Shown: positions 25,320-34,509, counted from the stretch's first letter. The stretch is DNA of 64,000 nucleotides from Bacillus sp. FJAT-14578 (GCF_000504165.1 NZ_KI632505.1:372001-436000); one strand, 5' to 3'. Notes: generated by a model from the sequence alone, not told the origin. Made by a program: numbers and translations.

Positions 25320-26402
25320 TCATTCTTTGATGCGGGCTTTTTTCAAACAAAAATCATATAGTTTTTGCCACCAGGGCTTCTTGTCTTCTGCATGGCATGC
25401 CTGTTTCCCGCTGACTTCTTTGTCCATTGTATGGCTCATGAAAAATTCCCACATGATTCGGCTCGCATCCGGCCCCTTCGAATCGGTGTAACTGCCTTTA
25501 GGGCTCCCTCCCGGCCACGCATGGCCCATACCGGCTACGATGAATTTTTCCATCATGACTTTGCCGTCATCATTTTCATATAGATAGTGTTGATACTCTC
25601 GGCCCTCCGGCACATGCCCTGTCATGATACCATCGGCCTGGTCATCCAGCCAGCCCGTCAATTGACCATCTTGTGCCAAATCATTCGTGACCGCCCATTG
25701 GGTAATGACCTGGTCCGCATTTTTCAGTGTCACCGTACCGTCATGATCTCCATGGAAGACGATAACAGGCATCACAGCGGCATGCGTCCCCATTTCGTCA
25801 TATGCTTTTCTTCCCTGTTGAATGGGATTTGGGCCTCCCTTGGCCATCGCCGTATAAGCGCCCATTACATGCCGCGCCGCTTTATATTCAAGCCCGGCAC
25901 ATACCCCGATACCGGCAAAAAGGTCGGGATACGTGACGCCCAAAATGACGCTCATCGCTCCACCCGCCGACAGTCCTGCCGCAAAGATGCGGTTTTCGTC
26001 AATGGCATAGCGGTTCTTGATCTTTTCTACCATTCCCACGATGATGGCAGGCTCCCCTTTTCCCCTTTGCTGGTTGACAGGCCGAAACCAGTTCCAGCAT
26101 TTATTATAGTTTCCTGTAAACGATTGCTCGGGATATAACACGATGAACATATTCTCCTCGGCCAATTCATTCATTCTTGTACCGGCTGCAAAGTCATCCG
26201 CGTTTTGTGTACAACCATGCAGCATGACCACTAAAGGGACGGGACAGTTTGGGTCATAACCGCTCGGAACAAACCATTTGTACCGTTTTCCTCGATAAGA
26301 GTCTTGCAGAAACATGCCGGCCTTTTCGTCCATGCCATATCCGCCATTACCATCGGCCCGTGCCATTTTATGATGGCTGTGGGAAAATACAGATCCCCCC
26401 AT
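25320..26402 (-). CDS. PHB-depolymerase-family esterase
   Basis: A 360-residue alpha/beta hydrolase. The oxyanion region is LVVMLHGCTQNADDF, the nucleophile lies in AAGLSAGGAM, the acid in VFHGDHDGTV and the histidine in GMGHAWPGG. It resembles the Esterase_PHB (LpqC/PHB depolymerase) family, which cleaves polyhydroxyalkanoate oligomers or feruloyl and other esters. No signal peptide is visible, so it acts inside the cell. Its neighbours include an acetoacetate CoA-transferase, consistent with use of hydroxybutyrate. Confidence 0.83.
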   Translation of the reverse strand: MGGSVFSHSHHKMARADGNGGYGMDEKAGMFLQDSYRGKRYKWFVPSGYDPNCPVPLVVMLHGCTQNADDFAAGTRMNELAEENMFIVLYPEQSFTGNYNKCWNWFRPVNQQRGKGEPAIIVGMVEKIKNRYAIDENRIFAAGLSAGGAMSVILGVTYPDLFAGIGVCAGLEYKAARHVMGAYTAMAKGGPNPIQQGRKAYDEMGTHAAVMPVIVFHGDHDGTVTLKNADQVITQWAVTNDLAQDGQLTGWLDDQADGIMTGHVPEGREYQHYLYENDDGKVMMEKFIVAGMGHAWPGGSPKGSYTDSKGPDASRIMWEFFMSHTMDKEVSGKQACHAEDKKPWWQKLYDFCLKKARIKE

Positions 26403-26710
26403 GTCTCCTCCTCCTTTTAACGAACCTTTGAAAGAATCCCTTTCTTACGTTTGTGCAAAGCACATTCCAGGGTCTTCTTCTAAATATATACTGCATTCCG
26501 CTTTAAAAACCTTCTGAACGGCTCTATTCTCCTGTCACGATAGGCTGACGGTCTTCTCTTCCTATACATAATATATTCGGTACCCCTCTGCCGGAGTCAA
26601 TAGATATGAAAACGCTTCATCCTTTCTTCCCCTCAATAAAACAAGGATGTGGCAAGAGCTTTTCATCTAGCTCTTATCACATCCTTGTCGTTTATTCGTT
26701 GATCAGAGGC
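26403..26710. other. Non-coding gap with a terminator
   Basis: Apart from the hairpin at 26641-26692, nothing recognisable is present. It should hold the esterase promoter. Confidence 0.4.
26641..26692 (-). terminator. Terminator of the citrate synthase gene
   Basis: ACAAGGATGTG pairs with CACATCCTTGT, with inner AAGAGCT/AGCTCTT pairing, followed by TTTTATT on the minus strand. Confidence 0.75.
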
Positions 26711-27811
26711 TTACTTCACCGCTTCCGGAATTAAACCCGTATAATGGGATTGTGGACGGTAAATTCGATTGTCCTCTGATTGTTCCAGTACATGTGCCGT
26801 CCAGCCTACGATCCGGCTCGCCGTGAAAGTAGGGGTGAATAAATCCGCCGGCAAGTTAATGGATTTCATGACAGCAGCCGCAAAATATTCAACGTTCGTA
26901 TAAATTTCCCTGCCTGGCTTATACTCATTCAAAAGCTTCAATGTTACTTCTTCGATTTGCAAAATCAATTTGAACCAATTATCGCTTCCGGCAATTTGTT
27001 GCGATACGACTTTCAGAGCTTCTGCACGTGGATCATGTGTTTTATATACCCTGTGGCCGAACCCCATGATTTTTTGTCCGTTTTCCAATTTTTCTCTCAC
27101 CCACGGCTCGATATTGTCCTCTGAGCCGATTTCCTCTAACATATCGATGACGCCTGATGGCGCCCCGCCGTGAAGAGGCCCTTTCATGGCGCCAATGGAT
27201 GCACAGATGGCTGACACCATATCCGATTCTGTTGACGAAACGACTCTCGATGAAAAGGTAGAAGCGTTCATGCCATGTTCGATCGTTAATACAAAGTAAG
27301 CGCTCAACGATTTGACAGAGTTTTGATTTGGAACCTCACCTGTAATCATATACATATAGTTCGCGACATGATCAAGGTTTTCATTCGGTTCAATGTAGGC
27401 CAATCCATTTTGTTTCCGGAACCAATAAGCGATGATCGTTGGTGTAATGGACGTTAGTTTAATCGCCTGATCGATCGTCGGAGGCCATGAATAAGATGAG
27501 TCGCCAAGAGCCGAGATGCATGTTCTCAATACACTCATCGATTCCGTATTTTGAGGCAGGTTATCCATGATGGTCAGAATATACGAAGGCAATTCCCTCT
27601 CCTTCTTCATGCGTTCTTTTAACTCCGCCAGCTCCTTGCTGTTTGGCAGACTATCATGCCAAATTAAATAAGCGACTTCCTCAAATGTGTAATGGATAGC
27701 CAAGTCTTTTGCCCAGTGCCCTCTATAAATAAGCTGGCCTTTCTCTCCATCAACATGGCCAACCTTCGTTTCAGCCGCAACAATTCCTTCTAATCCCTTT
27801 GTATACGTCAT
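26711..27811 (-). CDS. Citrate synthase / 2-methylcitrate synthase family
   Basis: A 366-residue enzyme condensing oxaloacetate with acetyl-CoA (or propionyl-CoA). Active-site motifs are IEHGMNAST, GPLHGGAPSGV and IMGFGHRVYKTHDPRAEAL. The length fits the short Gram-positive type. It is not linked to icd-mdh here, so it may be a paralogue (CitA or MmgD type) serving fatty-acid or propionate breakdown rather than the main citZ; sequence alone does not decide. Confidence 0.85.
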   Translation of the reverse strand: MTYTKGLEGIVAAETKVGHVDGEKGQLIYRGHWAKDLAIHYTFEEVAYLIWHDSLPNSKELAELKERMKKERELPSYILTIMDNLPQNTESMSVLRTCISALGDSSYSWPPTIDQAIKLTSITPTIIAYWFRKQNGLAYIEPNENLDHVANYMYMITGEVPNQNSVKSLSAYFVLTIEHGMNASTFSSRVVSSTESDMVSAICASIGAMKGPLHGGAPSGVIDMLEEIGSEDNIEPWVREKLENGQKIMGFGHRVYKTHDPRAEALKVVSQQIAGSDNWFKLILQIEEVTLKLLNEYKPGREIYTNVEYFAAAVMKSINLPADLFTPTFTASRIVGWTAHVLEQSEDNRIYRPQSHYTGLIPEAVK

Positions 27812-27898
27812 ATGGATCTCTCCTTTTCCTGTAAGGATCTATTTTTTTCTCGGTAAAAACAATGAAAAGTGTTAAATGGGAATGGTGGATTATGTAGA

Positions 27899-27960
27899 AG
27901 AAAAGCCTTGCACAGCCGATTGGTCATTTTCATTCAAAACGATCATGCAAGGCTTTTAAA
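27899..27960 (-). terminator. Terminator of scoAB
   Basis: AAAAGCCTTGCA pairs with TGCAAGGCTTTTA across a 38-base interior, between scoB and the citrate synthase gene. Confidence 0.65.
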
Positions 27961-27990
27961 AACAATGAAGTTATGAAGGCATGCCGGAAA

Positions 27991-28668
27991 TTAATACGCT
28001 TCCAATTTTACGTCATCTCTTACGGTCAATTTTGCTTCGGTCGCGTTTACGACTTCTTCGACCGTATAGCCTTCCACTACCTCAACAAGTTCCAGCCCGT
28101 TGTCGGTTACGTCAATCACAGCCATATCGGTAATGATTCTGTTGACAACCCCTTTTCCTGTAAGAGGAAGCGTACACTGTTTCAAAATTTTCGATTCGCC
28201 GTTTTTATTCGTATGATCCATGATGACAATGATTTTGCGGGCTCCGTGAACAAGATCCATCGCTCCGCCCATCCCTTTAATCATTTTTCCGGGAATCATC
28301 CAGTTTGCCAGGTCACCCGTTTCCGATACTTCCATTCCGCCCAAAATCGCAATGTCGATGTGACCGCCGCGAATCATGGCAAAAGATTCGGCGCTGTCGA
28401 AATAAGAGGCTCCCGGAATAACGGTGACCGTTTCTTTACCGGCATTGATCAAATCCGCATCGACTTCTTCTTTCGTCGGATACGGCCCGATCCCAAGCAG
28501 TCCGTTTTCCGATTGCAAAACAACCTGTTTGTTATCGCTTATATAATTGGCTACAAGTGTCGGCATCCCGATTCCAAGATTGACGTAAAAACCGTCTTGA
28601 ATTTCCTTTTCTGCTCTTTTCGCGATTTTTTCTCTCACAAGCCCTTTATCATTCAATTTTGACGTCAT
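27991..28668 (-). CDS. scoB: 3-oxoacid CoA-transferase subunit B
   Basis: A 225-residue beta subunit. The catalytic glutamate lies in VLQSENGLLGIGP, and GMPTLVANYI and GGMEVSETGDLANWMIPG are family blocks. With subunit A it moves CoA from succinyl-CoA to acetoacetate. It abuts scoA with no gap between the genes. Confidence 0.92.
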   Translation of the reverse strand: MTSKLNDKGLVREKIAKRAEKEIQDGFYVNLGIGMPTLVANYISDNKQVVLQSENGLLGIGPYPTKEEVDADLINAGKETVTVIPGASYFDSAESFAMIRGGHIDIAILGGMEVSETGDLANWMIPGKMIKGMGGAMDLVHGARKIIVIMDHTNKNGESKILKQCTLPLTGKGVVNRIITDMAVIDVTDNGLELVEVVEGYTVEEVVNATEAKLTVRDDVKLEAY

Positions 28669-29370
28669 TTATCTCACCCCTGCTTCACGAGTCGTTACAC
28701 GTTCGATTTTCTTTTGTTGTTTCCCTTCGATCAAGCGCTGCACGTAAACGCTTGGAGTATGGATGGATTGCGGATCTAAAGAACCGATTTCCACTAATTC
28801 TTCCACTTCTGCAATCGTCACTCTTCCGGCAGCAGCAATCATCGGATTAAAATTTTGTGCGGTTTTGTTGTAAATGAGATTCCCCATTTTATCCCCTTTA
28901 ACCGCGCGGACTAAACTGAAATCCGCTTTTAGCGCACGTTCTAAAAGGTATTCCTTCCCGTCAAATGTGCGTATTTCTTTTCCTTCCGCAATCGGCGTCC
29001 CAACCCCGGCCGGCGTATAAAAAGCAGGAATCCCGGCACCGCCTGCACGAATTTTTTCCGCTAAAGTTCCCTGCGGCACAAGTTCTACTTCCAGTTCCCC
29101 TTGTAATACTTGACGTTCAAATTCCTTGTTCTCTCCAACATAAGAGCTGATCATTTTCTTGATTTGTTTGTTCTTAAGCAATAGCCCAAGTCCCCATTCA
29201 TCAACCCCGCAGTTATTGGAAATAACCGTCAAGTCTTTTACGCCTGTCTCCACAAGTGCCAAGATGAGATTTTCCGGGATACCGCATAAACCGAATCCCC
29301 CTACCATAATCGTTGATCCGTCTTGAATGTCCTTTACTGCTTCAACAAAAGAAGTGCAGACTGTTTTCAT
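28669..29370 (-). CDS. scoA: 3-oxoacid CoA-transferase subunit A
   Basis: A 233-residue alpha subunit with the CoA-transferase-I signature GSTIMVGGFGLCGIPENLI and GAGIPAFYTPAGVGT. It is the first gene of scoAB, divergent from a LysR regulator about 440 bp away, which may control it. Together with the PHB-type esterase and citrate synthase nearby it fits use of short-chain 3-oxo and hydroxy acids. Confidence 0.92.
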   Translation of the reverse strand: MKTVCTSFVEAVKDIQDGSTIMVGGFGLCGIPENLILALVETGVKDLTVISNNCGVDEWGLGLLLKNKQIKKMISSYVGENKEFERQVLQGELEVELVPQGTLAEKIRAGGAGIPAFYTPAGVGTPIAEGKEIRTFDGKEYLLERALKADFSLVRAVKGDKMGNLIYNKTAQNFNPMIAAAGRVTIAEVEELVEIGSLDPQSIHTPSVYVQRLIEGKQQKKIERVTTREAGVR

Positions 29371-29808
29371 GGAAATCCCCTTTCATTCTTTTAAAATGGT
29401 TATCTATTTTAAAAATAGTGTTAACGCTTACAAATATGAATGTTTAAGCTATCTTTTTTGTGAATAACATCCTGTTGTTTCTCATGCATTCCTTACTTAA
29501 AAGTTTACAGAACATTCTAATATAAGTAAAATGAATAAAAGGAATGAATAGTATGAATTACATTCATACTCTCGTCATCGGGCAAAAATGCCCGATGACG
29601 AGAGTATGCAGTAGGGAAGGCCCTTGCGGGCCCTTTCCTACTGCATACATAAGGACATGAAAAATATCAAAAGAATGACAGCCGTTAGCAAAACAGTTGA
29701 GAACCTTGTGGGCATGTTGAAATGGAAACAACACAGAGACCTTAATTTATGTAAATGACCAAAAATCACATTGAAAAATTTAGTGAAACGATATAGGGGG
29801 ATTTTCCA
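29371..29808. other. Intergenic region between scoA and the LysR gene
   Basis: No gene. It holds the promoters of two divergent genes and, in the middle, the hairpin pair at 29565-29646. Confidence 0.5.
29565..29646. repeat. Tandem pair of long perfect hairpins, second locus
   Basis: Hairpin 1 is a perfect 20-bp stem (29565-29584 with 29589-29608) closed by AAAA. Hairpin 2 follows at once: GCAGTAGG (29608-29615) pairs with CCTACTGC (29637-29644) and the inside pairs further. The layout copies the pair at 498-594, although the sequences are unrelated. There is no T tract. Confidence 0.85.
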
Positions 29809-30699
29809 TTGGATATTAGAGATTTAAGACATTTTATGGAAGTGGCGAACCAAAGGAATTTTACGAAAGCCTCATCAGCCATTCATTTATCGCAGCCCGC
29901 TTTAAGCAAGGCGGTAAAAAGATTGGAAGAGGAACTGGGTGTAGAGCTTTTTGACCGATCTGGACGGGAATTAAAACTAACCGATGCAGGGAAAATTGTA
30001 TATAATCAGGGAGTTAAAGTGTTCAGCACAATCCAAGACCTTACCGCCCTGCTGGATGATTTGATGAACCTTCCGACCGGGGAAATTAAAATCGGGATTC
30101 CTCCATTGATTGGAACCCTGTTTTTCCCCCTTATCGCCAAAGAGTTTCATGAGCAATATCCGAACATTACACTGGAATTGGTCGAGCATGGCGCAAAGCA
30201 TATCACTGCTGCCGTAGAAGATGGAAAAGTGGATTTGGGAATCATCGTGCTGCCTGCCGATCATCAGAAGTTTTCCGTTTATCCTTTTATAACAGAGGAA
30301 TTCATCCTTTATACAAACATGAATCATCCCCTTGCCAATCGGGACTCCGTTTCTTTGCATGAGCTGCATAATGAGAAGTTTATTTTGTTCAGCAATAGTT
30401 TTGCTTTACATGACCGAATCATCCAAGAATGCCGCAATGCCGGCTTCGATCCAGCCATTTCTTATAAAAGCTCGCAATGGGATTTAATTATCGAACTTGT
30501 ATCGGCGGATTTAGGTATTACCATTCTCCCAAAGTCGATCTACAATAAGCTAAATCATCCCAACATTAAAGCCATCCCTTTTGTGGACACGATTCCCATG
30601 TGGGAGTTGGGCATCATCACCAAAAAGGACGGATACGTATCCTTTGCCGTCAAAAAATTATTGGAATATCTAACGACGATGGACAGAGTACGATCTTAA
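29809..30699 (+). CDS. LysR-family transcriptional regulator
   Basis: A 296-residue LysR protein: an N-terminal helix-turn-helix (NFTKASSAIHLSQPALSKAVKRLEE) and a substrate domain from about residue 92 (GEIKIGIPPLIGT). The ligand domain resembles CidR/YwbI-type proteins that respond to acetate or pyruvate. Divergence from scoAB suggests control of that operon; neither ligand nor target is proven. It starts with TTG behind AGGGGGA. Confidence 0.85.
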   Translation: MDIRDLRHFMEVANQRNFTKASSAIHLSQPALSKAVKRLEEELGVELFDRSGRELKLTDAGKIVYNQGVKVFSTIQDLTALLDDLMNLPTGEIKIGIPPLIGTLFFPLIAKEFHEQYPNITLELVEHGAKHITAAVEDGKVDLGIIVLPADHQKFSVYPFITEEFILYTNMNHPLANRDSVSLHELHNEKFILFSNSFALHDRIIQECRNAGFDPAISYKSSQWDLIIELVSADLGITILPKSIYNKLNHPNIKAIPFVDTIPMWELGIITKKDGYVSFAVKKLLEYLTTMDRVRS

Positions 30700-30793
30700 T
30701 CACGCATTTACAAGGGAGAAAAATATTTTTTAAAAATTCAGAATATATTTCCCGGTAAATATATCAATCAACTCGAACAAGGAGATCAAAGAC

Positions 30794-31069
30794 ATGAATC
30801 GTGATGACACGTATACATTTAAGTTTCATATTCTCGATAACTATCCTTCTACCATCGATGAAGCAGGCACGAAGGAAATTCGGGTAGCAACGACGATTAA
30901 AAATGAACAGCACCTTTTGTTTGAGGGACCCATTCGAGTGAAGTTTAATCAATTCGGCATTTTCCCTTCCGTATCAGACATGGCGGAAGCCGTCTCGAAT
31001 GCTGCCCTGCGCCGATTGTTAATGTCCGAATTGAAACGATATGTCAAACCGCACCGAAAATTTCTATAA
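30794..31069 (+). CDS. Small hypothetical protein
   Basis: A 91-residue soluble protein with mixed beta (TYTFKFHILDNY, IRVKFNQFGIFPS) and a C-terminal basic helix (ALRRLLMSELKRYVKPHRKFL). The ATG follows AAGGAGATCAAAGAC, a clear ribosome site. A terminator lies about 210 bp downstream. I do not recognise a family. Confidence 0.55.
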   Translation: MNRDDTYTFKFHILDNYPSTIDEAGTKEIRVATTIKNEQHLLFEGPIRVKFNQFGIFPSVSDMAEAVSNAALRRLLMSELKRYVKPHRKFL

Positions 31070-31083
31070 ATTTTAACATATGT

Positions 31084-31230
31084 GTTTAAAAAGGAGGACA
31101 AAAAGGACCGAGAAGTTCAAGGAAGCGCCGTCACGAGCAACGGAGCGTATGCTGTTAATACGTGAGTAGCGTAGAGACAAGCTGACGCCGAAATTCGACG
31201 GTCATTTTTCCCGGACTTTTTGAACAACCT
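31084..31230. repeat. Probable interspersed repeat
   Basis: A non-coding block of even composition, beginning GGACCGAGAAGTTCAAGGA and ending CCCGGACTTTTTGAACAA. The outer arms GAAGTTCAA and TTGAAC are partly complementary. From memory, similar blocks occur in intergenic regions of other Bacilli; this is recalled, not checked. Confidence 0.3.
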
Positions 31231-31279
31231 CTTAACATATATGCGTTTTACAGGCATATGCTGAACCATACAAACAAAA

Positions 31280-31327
31280 CAGCGAGACAATCGGTGATCA
31301 ACCAACTCCCGATTGTCTCGCTTTCTT
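31280..31327 (+). terminator. Rho-independent terminator
   Basis: AGCGAGACAATCGG pairs with CCGATTGTCTCGCT across 14 bases and is followed by TTCTTTATT. Confidence 0.85.
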
Positions 31328-31345
31328 TATTAAAAGAATTCAATA

Positions 31346-31520
31346 TCAAACCGCTGTCATATAGCCTTGCAGAAATTGTTTAATCGTTTCCGGAATCGGT
31401 TCGCTTTTTTGGGTGTCAAAGTTAAAATAAACAATGACGGCTTCTCCCCTTGCAATAAGGGCTTCTGTTTGATTATCCACAATCTCATGGGAAATCGTAA
31501 AGCTTGTATTGCCGACCTTC
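31346..31520 (-). pseudogene. Broken acyl-CoA thioesterase (4HBT type), C-terminal fragment
   Basis: The minus strand reads VGNTSFTISHEIVDNQTEAL and ends ETIKQFLQGYMTAV, the second half of a hot-dog thioesterase. A stop codon lies four codons before this stretch, and the catalytic N-terminal half is missing. It is next to an acyl-CoA ligase and two MaoC genes, so the operon has lost a thioesterase. Confidence 0.7.
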
Positions 31521-31622
31521 GTGCACTATTTTCTCCCCCTTTGCTCTTACCAATACTCTCTCACACGTGTAAAAGTCTTCTTTATTTGCAGCTTATTACC
31601 TGCATAAGTGCGTACGATCGTT

Positions 31623-33242
31623 TCACACCTGTTTGTTCACTGCCTCTTCCCGTAAAGCCCGGCGCAAGATTTTCCCGACGCTCGTTTTCGGAAGCTCCGG
31701 GCGGAATTCTACTATTCTCGGAATTTTGTAAGCGGCAAGATGCTCACGGCAATAGGAGATGATGTCCTCTTCCGAAGCTGTTTTTCCCGCTTTTAATACG
31801 AGAACGGCCTTAATATTTTCTCCCCTGTACTCATCAGGCACACCTACGACGACCGCTTCTTGAACAGCCGGATGCTCATACAACACTTCTTCAATGTCCC
31901 TTGGATACACATTGAATCCACCGGCAATGATCATATCTTTCTTACGATCGACAATCGATAAATATCCATCTTCATCGACTCTTCCAATGTCTCCCGTATA
32001 AAGCCAGCCGTTTCGAAGGACGTTGGCCGTTTCTTCCGGCTGATTCCAGTATCCCTTCATGACTTGCGGACCCTTAATGATTACTTCTCCAAGCTCACCA
32101 CAGGGCATCTCTTTTGTCCCAGTGGCAACATCGACGATTTTGCAAGCCGTTTTCGGCAAACCAAGTCCAACCGTCCCCGGTTTTCGAACGGCGAACGGCG
32201 GGTTGCAATGGGTTGCTGGAGAAGCTTCGGACAACCCATAGCCTTCTAACACCTTTGCACCTGTCTTACGCTCAAATTCCTTCAATAGCTCCACAGGCAT
32301 CGGGGCACTTCCACTATTGCAAATGCGGATACAATCGATGCCATATTCTTCTGCCCGCGGATGGTTCGCAATGGCGACATACATCGTCGGCACCCCGGGG
32401 AAAATGGTCGGCTGCTCCCGTTTAATCGTCTCAAGCACTTCTTCCAAATCGAAACGGGGAAGCAAAAGAAGTTCGTTTCCGCATAAAATCGACAGATGCA
32501 TACAAGCCGTCATGCCGAACACGTGAAAAAGCGGTACGATCGTTAAACATTTTTCCTTGCCGGGTTCAATATCATGTTTAAACATTTCATATGATTGAAT
32601 CGCATTAATGAGAACATTGGTGTGGGTAAGCATCGCTCCCTTAGCTGATCCGGTGGTGCCTCCCGTATATTGAAGGACGGCAATATCATGCTGCGGGTCA
32701 ATCTTGATAAGCTCGAAGTTATGTTGGGGTGTAACAAATTCCTGGAAGGCTTTATCTGGCAATGAAGGTCTGAACGGTTTTTGCAAACTGACCGTTACGG
32801 TGAAAACAATATCAGTGCGGTTTCGAATCGCTTGCAGTTTCGGGTAAAAGGAATCGAGCAGCACCATCTTTTTGGCGCCGGAATCTGTTAATATGTGTTC
32901 CAACTCCCGCTCCATAAGCATCGGATTCACTTGCGTAACAATTCCTCCCGCTGCAATAATTCCAAAATAAGCGATGACATAATGAGGACAATTCGGCAGC
33001 ATAATCGCTACCCGTTCCCCTTTTTGTATTCCTTTTGTCTGAAGGGCTCCCGCAAAAGCAAGCACCGAATGATAAAGCTGCTGATATGTGAGCATATGAT
33101 GATAAAATTTCGTTGCAGGGCGGTCAGGGTAACGTTGCGCCGTTTCTTTCAGCATATCAAATAGCGAATGGTCCGGGATGTCAAAATCATGGGTGTATCC
33201 TTTTGGATAAGCTGCCATCCATCGTTTCGAGTTTTCCATCAT
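31623..33242 (-). CDS. Long-chain acyl-CoA ligase (AMP-forming)
   Basis: A 539-residue adenylating enzyme activating fatty acids to acyl-CoA. The P-loop is VLQYTGGTTGSAKGAMLTH; the A8 region is WLYTGDIGRVDEDGYLSIVDRKKD; the catalytic lysine is in PKTSVGKILRR near the C-terminus. It is followed, in the same direction, by a broken thioesterase and preceded by two MaoC-type genes 98 bp upstream, suggesting one acyl-CoA operon. Chain-length preference cannot be read. Confidence 0.9.
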   Translation of the reverse strand: MMENSKRWMAAYPKGYTHDFDIPDHSLFDMLKETAQRYPDRPATKFYHHMLTYQQLYHSVLAFAGALQTKGIQKGERVAIMLPNCPHYVIAYFGIIAAGGIVTQVNPMLMERELEHILTDSGAKKMVLLDSFYPKLQAIRNRTDIVFTVTVSLQKPFRPSLPDKAFQEFVTPQHNFELIKIDPQHDIAVLQYTGGTTGSAKGAMLTHTNVLINAIQSYEMFKHDIEPGKEKCLTIVPLFHVFGMTACMHLSILCGNELLLLPRFDLEEVLETIKREQPTIFPGVPTMYVAIANHPRAEEYGIDCIRICNSGSAPMPVELLKEFERKTGAKVLEGYGLSEASPATHCNPPFAVRKPGTVGLGLPKTACKIVDVATGTKEMPCGELGEVIIKGPQVMKGYWNQPEETANVLRNGWLYTGDIGRVDEDGYLSIVDRKKDMIIAGGFNVYPRDIEEVLYEHPAVQEAVVVGVPDEYRGENIKAVLVLKAGKTASEEDIISYCREHLAAYKIPRIVEFRPELPKTSVGKILRRALREEAVNKQV

Positions 33243-33339
33243 TTTTCCCCCTTCATGTTTACATAGACGATAAGGATATAACCATTCAAAAAGAAGCGGT
33301 CTTTTTCATTTTATCGAAAGGATTTTGTGCTTATGCTTT

Positions 33340-33732
33340 TTATGAAGGTGAAAGGGCAACCTCAAAATCGCCTTTCAATTTCACTTCACCGGCCTCGTTT
33401 TTAACGATAAGTTCACCCTTGGCCTGTTGCTCGCCGTTACGTTCCACTTGATTTAACAGTCGTCCCTCGATAGTCAATCTTTCTCCCGGCCGCGTCATCT
33501 CGGAGAACCTCACCTTGAATGAACGCAGCTGTTTGCGCGAAAACCATTGGGTGAGTGCTTCTCCAGCCATTCCCATGATGAGCATTCCGTGCGCGATCAC
33601 GCCGCCCAAGCCCGCCTGTTCGGCTGCGGGTACGACTGTATGGATCGGATTAAAGTCACCTGAAGCGCCGGCATAGCGAACAAGCTGTGTGTGCGTGACG
33701 GCTTGCTTTAAGACTGGATGCAATGTCGACAT
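33340..33732 (-). CDS. MaoC-like enoyl/hydroxyacyl hydratase subunit
   Basis: About 130 residues, a single hot-dog fold. The hydratase-2 motif YAGASGDFNPIH gives the catalytic Asp and His. The ATG at 33732 (MSTLHPVLKQ) is chosen because it follows the ribosome site GGGGGAAAAAGG and starts just after the upstream stop. It probably pairs with the 145-residue protein encoded upstream to form a heteromeric hydratase. Confidence 0.85.
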   Translation of the reverse strand: MSTLHPVLKQAVTHTQLVRYAGASGDFNPIHTVVPAAEQAGLGGVIAHGMLIMGMAGEALTQWFSRKQLRSFKVRFSEMTRPGERLTIEGRLLNQVERNGEQQAKGELIVKNEAGEVKLKGDFEVALSPS

Positions 33733-33749
33733 CCTTTTTCCCCCTTCCA

Positions 33750-34187
33750 TCATGGTCTTTCAATAAGTGTCGAACGGGCAATCATAACGACTTGACCGTC
33801 CCGTTTGTACTCCGTCTCGAGCTTGATCATTTTCATTCCTCTTTTCTCAAGCTGTTTCGCAACCCGCGCCTCGACGGTAATCACATCCCCTGCATAAATC
33901 ATGTCGATGTATTGATATTCCTGTTCACCGTGCAGGACGTTTAAAGGCTTCAACTGAAGCGTTTCCACTAAAGTATCAAAATCCAGTGCTCCCCAAAAAT
34001 CCATGACCGTCCCAAATGTGGGCGGTATGGGAACATCCCGGTACCCTTCCTTTCTCGCTTCATCTACGTCAAAATAAATCGGATTTTGATCACCGATGGC
34101 CATTGCCAATTCTTTTATTTTTCCGCGTTCAACCGTAAACGTGAACGGCTGAAAAACGCCGGCTGATTCATGGTTTTCCACGAGCAT
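33750..34187 (-). CDS. MaoC N-terminal-domain hydratase subunit
   Basis: A 145-residue protein of the MaoC_dehydrat_N/FAS1-type hot-dog family (MAIGDQNPIYFDVDEARKEGY, IPPTFGTVMDFWG). In HadA/HadB-like pairs such a subunit shapes the substrate tunnel while its partner supplies the catalytic dyad. It is the first gene of the acyl-CoA operon. The pairing is inferred from adjacency. Confidence 0.85.
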   Translation of the reverse strand: MLVENHESAGVFQPFTFTVERGKIKELAMAIGDQNPIYFDVDEARKEGYRDVPIPPTFGTVMDFWGALDFDTLVETLQLKPLNVLHGEQEYQYIDMIYAGDVITVEARVAKQLEKRGMKMIKLETEYKRDGQVVMIARSTLIERP

Positions 34188-34315
34188 CGCCCCCTTTCTT
34201 ATTGTCCAGCTGCGAAATCCATCTCTCTAATTCCTGCCATATCCATTTCTGTTTGCTTATTGTAAATCCCTTCTCCTTTCAAAAATTTCTTCTTCTCTTG
34301 AAAGGAAGACAAAAG

Positions 34316-34480
34316 CAAAAAGAGGATGGATCAAAAGTGCAAAAAAGTACTTTTGATCCATCCTCCTGAAAGGTTCCATCATTAAAAATCAGTAAAATCA
34401 AGAAATTGTGGGACGGGACCTTTCAGTAAAAATCGGTTCTTATGATTTATGAAAGACTTATGAGACATCTTCTTTCAATA
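34316..34480 (+). repeat. Dispersed hairpin repeat, copy B
   Basis: Hairpin 1 pairs GGATGGATCAAAAGT with ACTTTTGATCCATCC. Then CTCCTGAAAGGTTCC, a hairpin-2 return arm GGGACGGGACCTTTC, and the tail GTAAAAATCGGTTCTTATG with GACTTATGAGACA. It matches copies A and C in order and spacing. It lies between the acyl-CoA operon and the GGDEF gene. Confidence 0.7.
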
Positions 34481-34509
34481 TTTATTTGTAAAAGACTAAG
34501 TTCTAGAAC

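Noticed and set aside
25148..25330. 60-residue plus-strand ORF
   Set aside because: It spans a promoter region and the start of the DUF420 gene in antisense, without a ribosome site.
25587..26138. 183-residue plus-strand ORF
   Set aside because: Antisense to the esterase gene, which carries clear catalytic motifs.
27973..28662. 229-residue plus-strand ORF
   Set aside because: Antisense to scoB along its whole length; rich in Phe, Arg and His as expected for a shadow frame.
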